In this document: positions 22,979 through 33,827 of the stretch, one piece after another
How the letters are laid out: each line of letters starts with the position of its first letter
Numbering within the stretch: the first letter of the stretch is position 1
Assembly (NCBI GenBank): GCA_002197995.1
Contig: NGZR01000002.1
Location: 4,650,001 to 4,714,000, forward strand
Source of the DNA: Gaeumannomyces sp. JS-464
Lineage: Eukaryota; Ascomycota; Sordariomycetes; Magnaporthales; Magnaporthaceae
DNA length: 64,000 nt
Direction: 5' to 3'
The notes under the pieces: generated by a model
Database searches by the model: none
What the model was told of the DNA's origin: nothing
Seen by the model: the letters and a program-made list of their open reading frames with translations, nothing else
Position numbers and translations under genes: made by a program

Positions 22979-24800
22979 ACCGTTTGATGAAAGTTTGGAA
23001 GGAGGTGAAAATCACTGTCCTGCCAGTCTCGGCTTTATGTGATTCCTTTGCCAGCTTCTTCGCCAGGGCATCCTACTCCCATGGGGACAGTGTGGCAGCG
23101 GCCCGTCCCTCGTCAGAGCCGCAGCGCTCTTGTTGCTGAATAGGCAGTAAAGCTTCAACTCGGGAAAGTTTTGCTGTGCTTCTGCGAATGTCTGCGGGAT
23201 CAGATTGGCCGGCACAAAAATAAGGGATGGGCGGAACTCCGCTCTGGCCTTGCCCTTGGCTGCGCACCGCTCCCGGAATCGGGCGCTCAGCAGGATGAGG
23301 AGCAGATAAATGAACGTTTTCCCAGTCCCCACTTCATTGCCGAGCATCCAGGTGCCAATGCCCTCGATCTCTAGCTTGTGCAGGACCATAGCGACTGTGA
23401 AGGAGAGAGTTAGTAAAGCTGCAAATAATAAATAAAAAAATATAAACCAAAAGAAACGAGGAAATGAGGAGCACCATTCATGTTACAAGTTATGTATATG
23501 AAGCAAAAACGGAAAAGTTTGCCCCTGGGGTGACTCGGAGATCCAGATCAAAAAGTGTGCTTGGGAATGATTGGGCGGGTTGATTATTTTGCAAGAAATG
23601 GGGGCAGATGTAGTTACCGATGGGTTGATGAGGCAGGAGGTATTTCCCACTGGTTGGGCACGTGTCTCAATTGGTCCAGGAGTACTCGTCCTTGAACTTC
23701 TCGTAGTCGAAAAGCTGGCCATCCAGGCCTTCAACTCCCGAGCGCGGCAGATCCGGTTTAAGGCGGCCGAGAATGTCCAGGGCATCCATGAGCAGCCTAG
23801 TGTCTTTCACCTTCTTGGAATAGGGATGGCTGTGGGTGAGGATGCCCATGAGTTGGTAACATCGCCTGATCTCGCCTCTAACGCGGACTTCCGCGTCCTC
23901 TAGGTCCTCGCCTTTGAGGGCGGCCTCGCGCACTTGGGCTTCGACCACGCCCATCTGGGTCGACATGAACTGCGCCACGTCTTCCTCTTGGGCGAACAGT
24001 CGGGGGAACAGCTCTGCCACTCGGTCCGGAACCTGTGTTTCAATGACTGGGCGGGCATGCTTACGCCTGTGAACGCCCTCCAGGATCTGCTTCAGCACTA
24101 GCCTGTCGATGGGCTCGATCCGCTCAGCTGCAGCAACGCCGGCGGCTCTCCTCCGCTTGGTGAGAGAGCCATGGTCATACTTCCGCCATGGGTCGAGGGC
24201 AGTAAGCATAGCCATCCTGTTGTACACAGCCCGGCTGACGTCCTCTTCACTCCAGTCCTTGAGCAGAGTCTGGGTAGAAACCCGAGCGATTTCCCTCTGA
24301 TAATTTGCCAGGGTCAGGTTTCTCGAAACGAGCACGTTCTCAGGCACCTCCTCGTGCTGATCTTCGGTAAGCTGCGCGCCAGTCTCGAGTCGAGAAAAGA
24401 CGTATGGGGAGAGCGGGTCAGACCCATCTGGGCGAGAGTCGAGATTTTCAGTGGGACCCTGTGAGCCATCCAGCTGGATCTTGCCCTTGCGTCAAGCGTT
24501 GAAGTAGATGATCAGAGTAAAGACACTGAACCAGTCATCGGCAGTGAAGCCCCCATAAATTCCGGGTCCGTCCGGGTGCTGTTTGAATCGCAACTGTCCA
24601 GCCCGGCCTGTAGTAAGGCACCGAAGAATATAAAGCCCATTCGAACCTAGTATTTTGAGTGTCGACTGCACCACGCGGATGTTGACTGCCATTAGAAACA
24701 GCGACTCGACCCGCCAGGGACGTCAGCGGCTCTGCATCATGGTATACACATCAACAAAGAGATTTTGCTTTGTGTTTCTACATATGAATAATCTGGTAAT
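22979..24800 (-). pseudogene. SNF2-type helicase relic with several in-frame stops
   Basis: A continuous minus-strand reading can be followed from about 24800 to 22979: TKQNLFVDVYTMMQSR, stop TGA (24725-24723), RPWRVESLFLMAVNIRVVQ, stop TGA (24494-24492), KGKIQLDGSQG..., then a long open run to WTN, stop TGA (23669-23667), TSGKYLLPHQPI. A 223-nt intron (23395-23617) with good splice sites restores the frame into VAMVLHKLE...GNEVGTGKT, a Walker A motif typical of the SNF2 ATPase N-lobe. After FRPSLIFVPANL a frameshift and a TAG (23075-23073) interrupt the sequence before VIFTSFQTFIKRY, where similarity ends without helicase motifs II-VI. At least three of the stops are TGA following Arg/Asn-type context, compatible with CGA-to-TGA changes. 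Both truncated and interrupted, so unlikely to be functional. Confidence 0.65.
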
Positions 24801-24915
24801 GCATTATGGTAGCTTTTGGGGTCAGGTATCTCGTATGCCACTCTGCATCATTTGCCCAACCGCTATATTCTGACCCATGGTATGAGTAACGCGTTGGGGT
24901 CTGACTTTCCATAAG

Positions 24916-27624
24916 CTATCTTCCGCCCACCGCTTCAGCAGTCCAGGTTTCCCTGTAGAGCGCCACGACAGCCAAGCGCTCACCCCGTTGATTCCACAGT
25001 GACCAACAGGGGATCACGGAGCCGTATTCGTCACTCCTGGGAACGCACACAAGATTCCCATCAAGATACACAAGATAGGGGTGGCGATCCTTTGCTGTCG
25101 TGTCATGTACCCCTGTGGATGGCGCCCGCCGGAGGGCGGCATCTAATATCGACGAGAGCGCCTCAGCACTCATCTTGTCACCAGGGCTCGCGGGCTCAGC
25201 CGTAGCCGCAGGCGCGCCGACCGCCACTATGGTATGGACAAAAACTCCGTCGCCACCCCTGAGGCCTGCCACCAGCGTCTGATGCGTGGCCCAGGGTGTT
25301 GACGGCTGGTCATGACCGCCGCTTTGGCTCTTGTTGGTATCAGAGGATGACCAAGAGCGGATGGCGACGGAGGCTGGCGCCAGGCCCGAGAGTCCAATAT
25401 GTGCGTGCCACTCGGCACCGGATCCACGGGGCAACTCCTCAACCTCGGCAAGGAAGAAGGGTGGTACTTGTTTCTCCCTGCCCTGGGGCCGTGACAGCTG
25501 TTTCTCGGCGTCGATATTGTCCGGCTTGTCGACGACTTCCCAGTCAGGCAGACATGGTCCCTTGTTTCTTACTCTTGCTTTCGCTGTAGCCTCTGAAAGC
25601 TGGGTTGTACTTCCTGTCCCATATGTCTGGCCCGCCGTCCTCATCATCCTCGTCGTCCTCGATGTCTCGGCCGTCATTTCCTGGTAGCTGGTGCATACGA
25701 GTCCATGCGGCCGATGCAACCATGGACTTTACCCGTGATGTCATTGGCAAGGTACCACTGTCGCTTGTGCGAGGGATGTAGACGACTGCGCTACTCCACC
25801 ACTGGACACGCATCTCGACGGCAATCCGCCAAAGATGCTGTAGCGAGAGCACAGCCTGCATGGCAAACATGCCCGGCTCAGTGCCTGATGCTTCGCAGCG
25901 GGGCAATTCCATGGTGGCTGGTACAAGGGGGATCTGGCCAGCGATAAAGACAAGACGGGAGGGGAAGAGGGAGGTGAGGGGGACAAGTGCGGGACATCTT
26001 CATCATCCTCGTCATCTTTAGCTGCCGCCGTGGCCGCCTGCGGGGGGAAGATGCCATCAATGGACATGGTGATGGCCTGGCTGTAGGGACCTATATTTGC
26101 CGGGGCCCAGTACGAGCGGGACTGAACGTGAAGCCCGTCCCTTCCGCCATCGACTGGAAAGCGGGAGTTAGAATGTACTGTCAGGGAGACGGAGATGTTG
26201 CGACCTGCGGGGAGCAGCTGATCCCCGCAAGAGATGGTGACGCGTGAGGGCGGGTTAGGCGCCGTGAATAAGGCCCCGTACACGTTGTTGATAGTTGGAA
26301 AGTCGGACATATGACGCAGTACGACGGCAGTGGAGACAATGTTTGAGGGCGCCAGCGATCTCTCGCTTAGGCGGGCGCGGATTTGGTCCACAATATCCTG
26401 AGTCTCCTCCCGTACCGACAGAACACCTGGGGCCTGGTGCGCCGCCAACACACTCCACTGCTCAAGGCGCGAGTCGACCCGGGCGAGAGTGTCGTCATGA
26501 CCACAGCCATAACGCCAGCTTGCGCTAGGTTCTTGATGCGTGGTACTTTGGTCCAGATCAGCTGCCTTGTCGAGCGCCAGGGGCGAGCCCAGAATGGCAG
26601 CAAAGTCGTCGGCTAGAAGTTTGATGCTCTTGACCAGTTCGGCCGGCTCCCAGGCCGCGCCGCCCTCGCCGCTATCATCCTGCTCCTGCTCCTCAAGCCT
26701 GGCCCCATCGATGCTGAGCCAGGCCGCGCCGCCGCCCTCCCTCACCAACCGCCTCGCGACGTCATCGACAACGATGCGCTTCTTGAACAGACAGCGCGGC
26801 CCGTTGACAACGAGAGTCTCAAACTCGCCACCCTCGCCCAGCACAGCGCCGTCGGGCTGCAGAGATCCCCCGCCCCCACCGCTCTCCGCGGCGAACATGG
26901 CCATGGCCCTGGTGAGCCTCGCGACCCCACGGTGGCTGGCGACGTCTTCCCACAGGAACGACTCGTCCAGGCCGCCGCTGGCGACCTTGACGACGCGGGC
27001 CTCGAGACCCGCGGAGGCCATGTCGCGCAGCAGCCGGGCGCCGTCGTCGTCACTCGACGATGACCATGACGACGGCGGCGGCAGGATGGGGAACTTCCAG
27101 AGGAAGGCCAGGGGCACGAGCCCCAGGCGCACAGCCACCGACTCGACGCGGGTGCGCTGGTACGTGCTGAGGATGGCGCCGGCGCAGACGGCGTTAGCCT
27201 CGGGGTGCGCCGCCATGACGGCCTTGAGCAGGGGCACCATGGACTCCGTCTCCTCGCCGCCGTCTGCGCCAGCGCCATCCTCTTGCTGGGCCGCAGGCGC
27301 AGGCCCCTTAGCTGTAGAACAGTCATAGTCCCTCGCCCGCTGGAGAGCGCCGCCAACGATGGCGTGGCGGAAGAGCGGCAGGCCGGTGGCGCCAGCATAG
27401 AGGGGTATGATCTGATGCCCGACAGTCTGGTACATGAAACTATTCAGGTCCGTCTCGTCACCATCGCCTGCATGGCTGCTGCTGCTGCTGCTGCTGGGCC
27501 CAGGGGCAGCGGGGTGCAGGTTCGCCAGGGCAACGATGCGGTGCTGGTGAGCGAGGCAGTGGAGCAGCGAGAAGAAGCTGTCCTTGCCTCCCGAGACCAG
27601 GGCTATGACGTTCAGCTGCGCCAT
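24916..27624 (-). CDS. DPH6: Diphthine-ammonia ligase with C-terminal RidA-like domains
   Basis: Catalyses the last, ATP- and ammonium-dependent amidation making diphthamide on translation elongation factor 2. The ATG at 27624 opens with the adenine-nucleotide alpha-hydrolase PP-loop VSGGKDSFFSLLHC, followed by the family segments HQIIPLYAGATGLPLFRH, LGLVPLAFLWK and a GEFETLVVNGP motif. As in other fungal and animal Dph6 proteins, two YjgF/RidA-like domains follow (one around VREETQDIVDQIRARL, one around SRSYWAPANIGPYSQA and IPLVPATMELP). No intron is needed. Frame is lost twice: at about 25960-26000, just before the AGQIPLVPATMEL strand, and at a three-base C run at 25559-25561, before LPDWEVVDKPD; each is cured by one base. 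The reading ends at 24916. The protein would be about 900 residues, normal for fungal Dph6. These shifts match the indel pattern elsewhere in the window. Confidence 0.92.
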
Positions 27625-29853
27625 TTGGGTGCTTGCTTGGGCTTCTCGCTTTCAATCAATCTGAAGACGCATCGCTAGCATATGTGGCTGATCTTCCTGG
27701 CTAGCCAGCTGGCCTCGATCTGTGCTGTCTGTCTTCTGCTAGGCTCCGGCAGTTGTGGCTCGCTCGGACTTTGGACTTGGTGCGCCTGGCTGATCTGCAG
27801 GGGACCTTCCTCTGGGAATCTGGGTCCGAGAGCAACCCGCCGAGAGTGCTCGTGCAGAGATAGTCTTGGTCCAGTTGGTGGGGAGAAATTTCTATCGCCC
27901 ACGCGTGGCGGGGAAGAAAGTCGAGTTCGGCCGGGGATTGGGGGGGAAACGATATCGAGTCAGCACAGATCTCCAGACTAACCTGCCAGCGAAGGTTTTT
28001 GACGTAGCGTGCACGGTCTCAGCGTGAGGTTTGACAGCTCGCGCGCCGAGCTGTCAAATTGATAGATCAATTGCCTGTCCTTCGGGTGCCAGCAATCTTC
28101 CATGGGTGCATCAATAATCGGCAGAGACGTCTGATCCTTTCCCGAGACGTTGGCTGACTGTCAGATGGCAATCAACATCCAATGTTCCTTGCTGGTGCGA
28201 TGCGGTCTAGTTGGAGTGGAGACGCGGGGAATCAGCTAGCAAAATCGCCAGCCACAGCTAGAATTGGCTGAACATGGACACTAACGGAGCTGGCTCTGAG
28301 TGCAGTCCCAGCACGCACTCCCCTGCATTACCTCCCATAGCCCAAGCGCAGCACGCAGGTACTCGGACGTTATAGGGCAGGACGGACGGAAGAGCAACAC
28401 GCGTGTGCACGCTAAGCACCCACCCATTGTGCCCATTGTGACCATTTGTGCCCATTTGTTGGGTTGATGGGTTTGCGTGTCGGTCTATGCCCAGCCGCAC
28501 GGGCTCGAGATCGTCAGGGTCCGGCCGAACCTTGGGACGGGGCTGGCTAGACCCAACTCGTTCCTCGGGCTGAACCATGGCTGCGATCTAGACGACGTGT
28601 GTGTCGGACCATCAGCTCCTCGCGGGCGGTGACATGGGCCGTGGTGTGACACCCGCTTGTGCACAGCGGGAGAGCCCTAGACAGGTGAGCGCTGCAGATT
28701 CTGTCCCTCATCGCTTCGACATGCCCGGCGAGGCGCCCGCGTGCTGCCAGTCTTGTCACCCAGTGTCCGGCAGGTGTGAGGTCACGGCAAGGACAGAATG
28801 GTACCAAATAAGATGGTGTGTTTGTTTCATGTCGAATAATAAACATTTATTTTCTGAAGCCGCACAAGGCCTCGTCCACGTTTCCCAGTGTAGAAACGTG
28901 ACCAGCACACTCGACGAGAGACAAAAGCCGCAGCAAACGGAGAATCGATAAAGGACGATTCAAGAATGTTGAAAAGGATAAAAGAAAAGAAGTGGTATAA
29001 TCGAAAAGAAAGAAAAAGAGTAAAAGAATCATGCGGAAATGGCCTCACACTTACCCGCTGTCCGGGACTCCGCAACCCAAGGTGGTTCGTGCCGCCGCCA
29101 GTGGTGATGCTCGCATCTTCCGAGGCAATGAAGACATGCTCCAATCGCGATTCGGATCGCAGGCTACGAAAGTCATCGAGACACTAAAAGCATGAAGACA
29201 CCAAATCAGGCGAGCAGGTAGCAACGCAGGCAAGCAAGGCAGGCATTGGGTGAAAAAGAGTGTTTGTTTCTAAAGCAGTCGAAACGAAAGCAGTCGAAGC
29301 GAAAATGATACAAGTTCCTCCCTCCTCTGCCTCTGGTACGTTGGGGTGCAAACAAGCAACGCAGACTTCGGCTTGCAGAGAAAAGACGTGAAGAAAAGCA
29401 TCAAAATGTTTTTCGGTTAAAAATAATAAAGCAAGAAAACAAGATCCAGAATCCAACTGGTCCGGTACGCTGACACAAGGTGATGATACAGTTTAGAGAA
29501 CACTCTCACTCCCGTGAGGCCTGCCTCTCTCAAGAAAAATTCGCAAACTTTGTCAGGTTTGCCCTGCGACTAACGCTCAAACCCATTTATGTCGTCTTGG
29601 CCGTAGAAGCAGCAAGCTCTTTGCTGATCGCTGATGATGATTCCCCGTCCCTTTGAAAAGGTGTGCTGACCCTAGAGTGTGTGCTGCCTTGGATCCCCGG
29701 CCGCCGGAAGCTAGCTTGCGGACGCGCCAGGAGATCCAAGGACCCGCGAGAAGAGAAGGTGATGTGGTGGTATAGTAGTCGTGAGAGTCATGCCGGGCGT
29801 CAAATGTCGTCGAAAGGCCGGCGTCGACATTTGTGATCTTGCTGTGGCGCACT
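27625..29853. other. Intergenic between DPH6 and MSN2
   Basis: About 2.2 kb. It holds the DPH6 promoter and the 3' region of MSN2. Two short repeats of GTGCCCATTGTG type occur at 28425-28460. The AT-rich stretch 28830-29560 may be an MSN2 3' UTR. No coding sequence is supported. Confidence 0.45.
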
Positions 29854-31829
29854 TTAGTCGGCGCGCTTGCGCTTCCTCTTGTCGTCGCCCTCGTCGGATG
29901 ACAGCTCGCTGGCGCTGCCGGGGATCTCGGAGGCAATCTGGAATAGCACCTTGCCGTAGGCCTCGTAGTCGTGCGCCATTGGGGCGGCCATGGGCGCATA
30001 CATGTGCGGGTGGGGGAAGCCGACCACGTCACCGTCGTCGATGAAGTTGAGCGGGATGGCGCCAGACCCATGAGTGCGGGCGTGCTGGGTGAGGTTATCG
30101 GAGCGCGAGAACTTCTTACCGCACTCGTGGCACTCGAAAGGCTTGTCCTGCGTGTGCAGAGAGCGGTAATGGCGCTTCAGGTGCTCCTGACGCCTGAAGC
30201 GGCGATCACACAGCTCGCACTTGAACGTCTTGGACGGGTCCTCGGTGAGTGACTGCTTGCGGCCACGGCGGCTGGTGGGTGCGGGCACGCCGTTGCCCTG
30301 AGCATCCGAGTGCGAGGCGCCCGAATCGCTCCTGGCGTCAGCCTCGTTGCTGCTGGCCGGGGCCTGCTGCTGCTGCGACTGCGGCTGCTGCTGCTCAGCA
30401 GCGGGGGAGATTGAGGTGGTGGCCATGGTCACAACGGGGCCGTTGCTGGTCCTCTGGCGCTTGTCCTTGTGCGAGTCGCTGCCCGAGAGGGCAATGGGTG
30501 CAGAGGGCAGCAGAGGGAAAGGCTCCGTGGAGGCGGCGGTGGAGAACTCCTCGAGGCCCTCGGTGCAGACGAAGCTATCCAGGCTCAGGCTCACGGCGTC
30601 AGAGCTAGCGCGTGTCCTGCTCACCTGACCCTCAGACTTGTCGCCCAGGTTGACGAGGCGGTTGACAAACTCGTCCTCCGACTCGAGATCCGAGAAGTCC
30701 TCGAAGACGGGAAGGCCGTTGGGCAGCGAGGGCGGGAAGTTGAAGTTGTTCTGGGCAGGGACGGCAGCCTCGTCGGCAGCAGGCAGAGTCGTCAGCTCGG
30801 GTGCGATGGTGGCACCAAAGTGGCCAACCGTCAGATTCCTGGGGTCGCAGAAGTCGTTGTCGTCGGAGCTGACTGAGCGGGCGTAGGGCGCCGGCGAAGG
30901 AGACAGCGAAGGGCAGGCGGAGACGGCAGGTGCAACCTCGGGAGCGGGGGCGCTGGTGAATCGGGGCGAGAGCCTCTGCTGCTGGGGTTGCTGCTTTCCG
31001 GGCTTGGTGTTGAGGTAAGACTGCAAAATCCCGGTCAGCATGGATTTGGCCGAGCAATTTCCAAGGGTTCTCCCAAACGCGGCAAAGTCAAAGTGCCTTC
31101 CTATTGACTTCGCAAATTGACGGGCGGACAGAAAAGCCAGGTGGGGCAACCCCATCCGCCCGTTCATCCAAACTCCACGTCCCACCATGCAGGCAACAAG
31201 CCGCCAGAAGCAACCAGGGCCACAGGAAAATCAAAGCACGCGCTTTATGCGCCAAAAGGAATTGGGTTTTGTCTTACCAGGCGTCATGGGCGGAGATGCG
31301 CAGTTAGACCACTCCAGGGCCGGGAAGCTCTCGGGCGAGCAAACCTCAGGCTTCACGCCCTCGACGCTGTCGAGGCCGGAGAACATGGGGTTCAGGGGCG
31401 TGGAGAGCATGTCGCAGCTGCCGGGGCTGCTGATGGCGCTGCCGGAAATGGACAGCGGCGGCGTCGACGGGTAGAACATGCCCTCGCCATCGTGGATCTC
31501 GGGCTCCAGAACAGCGGTGGACTTACGGGCCATGGGCTGCGGCGATGCCATTGGGGTCATGACTGACGGGTAGCTGGTCACCGGCTTGGTCATCTGCTGG
31601 TGGTGCATCATGGGGTGCGCCGGGGGCTGCGAGCAGGCCGAGCCGGGCCTTGAGTAGATGGGCGTCGAGGGCAGGGTCGGGACGACGGGAACATCTGCAT
31701 CTGGTGCTGCTGCAGGCTCGGGTGGGGCGCAAAGTGGCCGTGGAGGTGTTGCCGGCTGTCTGGCCTGGGCTCCTGGCTGTAGTAGAAGAATGAGGCCGGG
31801 GCCATGGACTGAGCCATCATGGACTCCAT
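29854..31829 (-). CDS. MSN2: MSN2/SebA-type C2H2 stress-response transcription factor
   Basis: General stress regulator expected to bind AGGGG stress-response elements. The start is ATG 31829 ([17 protein letters not shown]), preceded by a CCAACAG that looks like a 5'-UTR intron acceptor. Exon 1 (31829-31278) encodes a Gln/Pro/Met-rich N-terminus including [16 protein letters not shown] and the [13 protein letters not shown] block conserved in filamentous Msn2 homologs. A 257-nt intron (31021-31277; donor GTAAGA, acceptor TTTTGCAG) follows. Exon 2 (31020-29854) contains a Ser/Pro region, a [17 protein letters not shown] acidic patch and the two Msn2-type fingers [22 protein letters not shown] and [21 protein letters not shown] near the C-terminus, ending RKRKRAD. 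The frame is lost once in exon 1 at about 31675-31690, and the splice phase is off by one base, so two single-base errors are likely. A fungal homolog, MoMsn2, is known to affect stress response and virulence in rice blast. Confidence 0.9.
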
Positions 31830-33720
31830 TGTAACTCTGTTGGGTTTTGAAAGGGTCAGCAAGATGGCCCTCGCCCTCGCGCTGCCCCTCTACTGCTCGA
31901 CATGAGCTGCCTGCCGGTTGTGAGGGTAGGCACCCACTATTGCTGTGCTAACTCGAGATGTCTAGCACTCTCACTCCTGATCTCTTTCTCTTGTCTCTGG
32001 TGCGTGTATAGTGATTAAGTATAGTCGGTCGCGGTTGACGGTAGTTGTACAGTGCTTGTCTGGTGTTGCTTCCAGGATCGTTGTTGTTGAGGCAGGTGGC
32101 CTAAGGAGGGATGGTCGGTCCGATCTGAAGGAAAGGACGGCAGTATAGATCACACAGGATCGAACTGTCTAGTGGTCGAGGACTCGGGGGAGGATGGTGT
32201 TGTACATGAACTCGTCGGTCCGTGAGGCAGTCTCTAGTGATGAACTCTCTTTGCTGAGGCTTGGAGTATATGTGGATGGAGAGAATGCGCGCGGGCCTGG
32301 TCTAGATGAAGTAGTGTCTAAGCCGAGACCAAGGAAGGACGGGCTTGTGAAGATATCTAAAAGAATGGCATGGATGTAAAATCCCAAAAAGGCGAGTCCC
32401 GGAAGAAACAAGACCGAAAGAAGGAGAAAAGCACAGGTCCCTAGTCGACAGTCTTGTCGATCGTAAAAGTGGGAAGGAATGAGCGTAGCGAGGGGGACCG
32501 TGAGGAGGATAAGTACGATTGCTTCACGAAAGAAAGGCCAGATAAAGAGCGTGGAGAAGAGACACATACCGTACCGCACCGTGGTGGGGCACTACCACTG
32601 TCCCTCCCCTACCCTACCCACCCCGACCAGGCCGTGGCCGGCGGGTGCACAACGATCTGCCAGGTCTAACTCGACCAGGACAGGGTGCAGGACGAGGCAG
32701 GTACACAGGTACATCGGTACGTACCGCCGGGCCCTGGCCGGTGCTGGTGCTGGTCCTAGGCGGGCTGGGGGTGGTGGGAGGAGTGCACCAGGACTCGCAC
32801 CACTGCGTTACGCGGTGCGGGATCCGCAGGAGCGAGCCCACCCCAGTCCAGAGAGGGGACTGGTGTGCGTGTACCTGAGCAGGTGGCTGTTGCGGGCGTG
32901 AGGACCGCATGGAAGCAGGTACCTGCTCCGGACATGCACGCTACTGACTGGGTGCGAGGGTGCCCACCCTCCCCTCCCCGGAGGGTGGTCCGCCTGCTGT
33001 CGAAGGACGGATGGGAATGGCTGGAATGGAGTGCCATGGCCAATCCAACCCACCATGCATGTCTCACCCAAGCTGACAAGGGCACGGTGGACCAGGAACA
33101 CTGGCACACTTGCCCCGATGGCCCACCGACCAGCACCACCCCCTGTCGGCGTGTCTGGGGCAAAAGACGGAAACATCTGATGGGGGGGGGGGGGGGGGGG
33201 GGGGGTCGTGTGGGCTCGACGGACTGGATGGCGCAGCACTGTTGCCCATTCTAATTCTGGACAGGTCGCCGGCAGCGCCGTGGGATCCTCGGCTGGGTTG
33301 GTACCTTGAAAGTACTGGCAAAGTACTGCCAGCCGTTGAGACCAGGGAGGGTACTTCTCAGCCTTCTTCCATTTTTCCATCGCTTCTTGGTCGTCTCCGG
33401 CTGGTGCTGCTGGAGGCCTATTATTCTGTATAATCTTTTTTCTTTTTTTTTTTCTCATTTCTTTTTTCTTTTTCCTCGTCGTTGGTCCGCGCGCCCCTTG
33501 TCTTCATGTGTCTGGCGATTTTGCGCATGGGAAAGAGAACGGATGCAAACTCTGACATAATGTGTCTGTTCGTCCGTCTAAATGTGTGCCCATGGGAGAA
33601 CAAACCGCACATGTGCCTCGATACCATAGATAGACCTTGTCCAATGCTACCCTCCTCTGTTTGCCTAATGTGCATGCAGCCTATAGGACGCAGATAGATT
33701 CTCCTAACAGCCGCCAGAGG
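31830..33720. other. Putative long leader and promoter of MSN2
   Basis: No gene is supported. The region is expected to hold the MSN2 5' UTR, possibly with a 5'-UTR intron ending at about 31833. Long leaders are common for fungal stress regulators. A run of 24 G lies inside it. Confidence 0.45.
33182..33205 (+). repeat. Mononucleotide run of 24 G
   Basis: An uninterrupted G tract that could form quadruplex structures and is prone to length error. It lies upstream of MSN2. Confidence 0.95.
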
Positions 33721-33804
33721 ACTCAGCAGGCACACTCGAACTGACTCTGTTCCATGCAGAAGTCTATCGGCAGGCGCTTGGTGCGCCGAAAAGGAAAAAG
33801 AGCG

Positions 33805-33827
33805 AAAAAAAAAAAAAAAAAAAAAAA
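33805..33827 (+). repeat. Mononucleotide run of 23 A
   Basis: An uninterrupted A tract followed by more A-rich sequence. It could be the poly(A) scar of a retroposed element, but no element body was recognised beside it. Confidence 0.9.
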
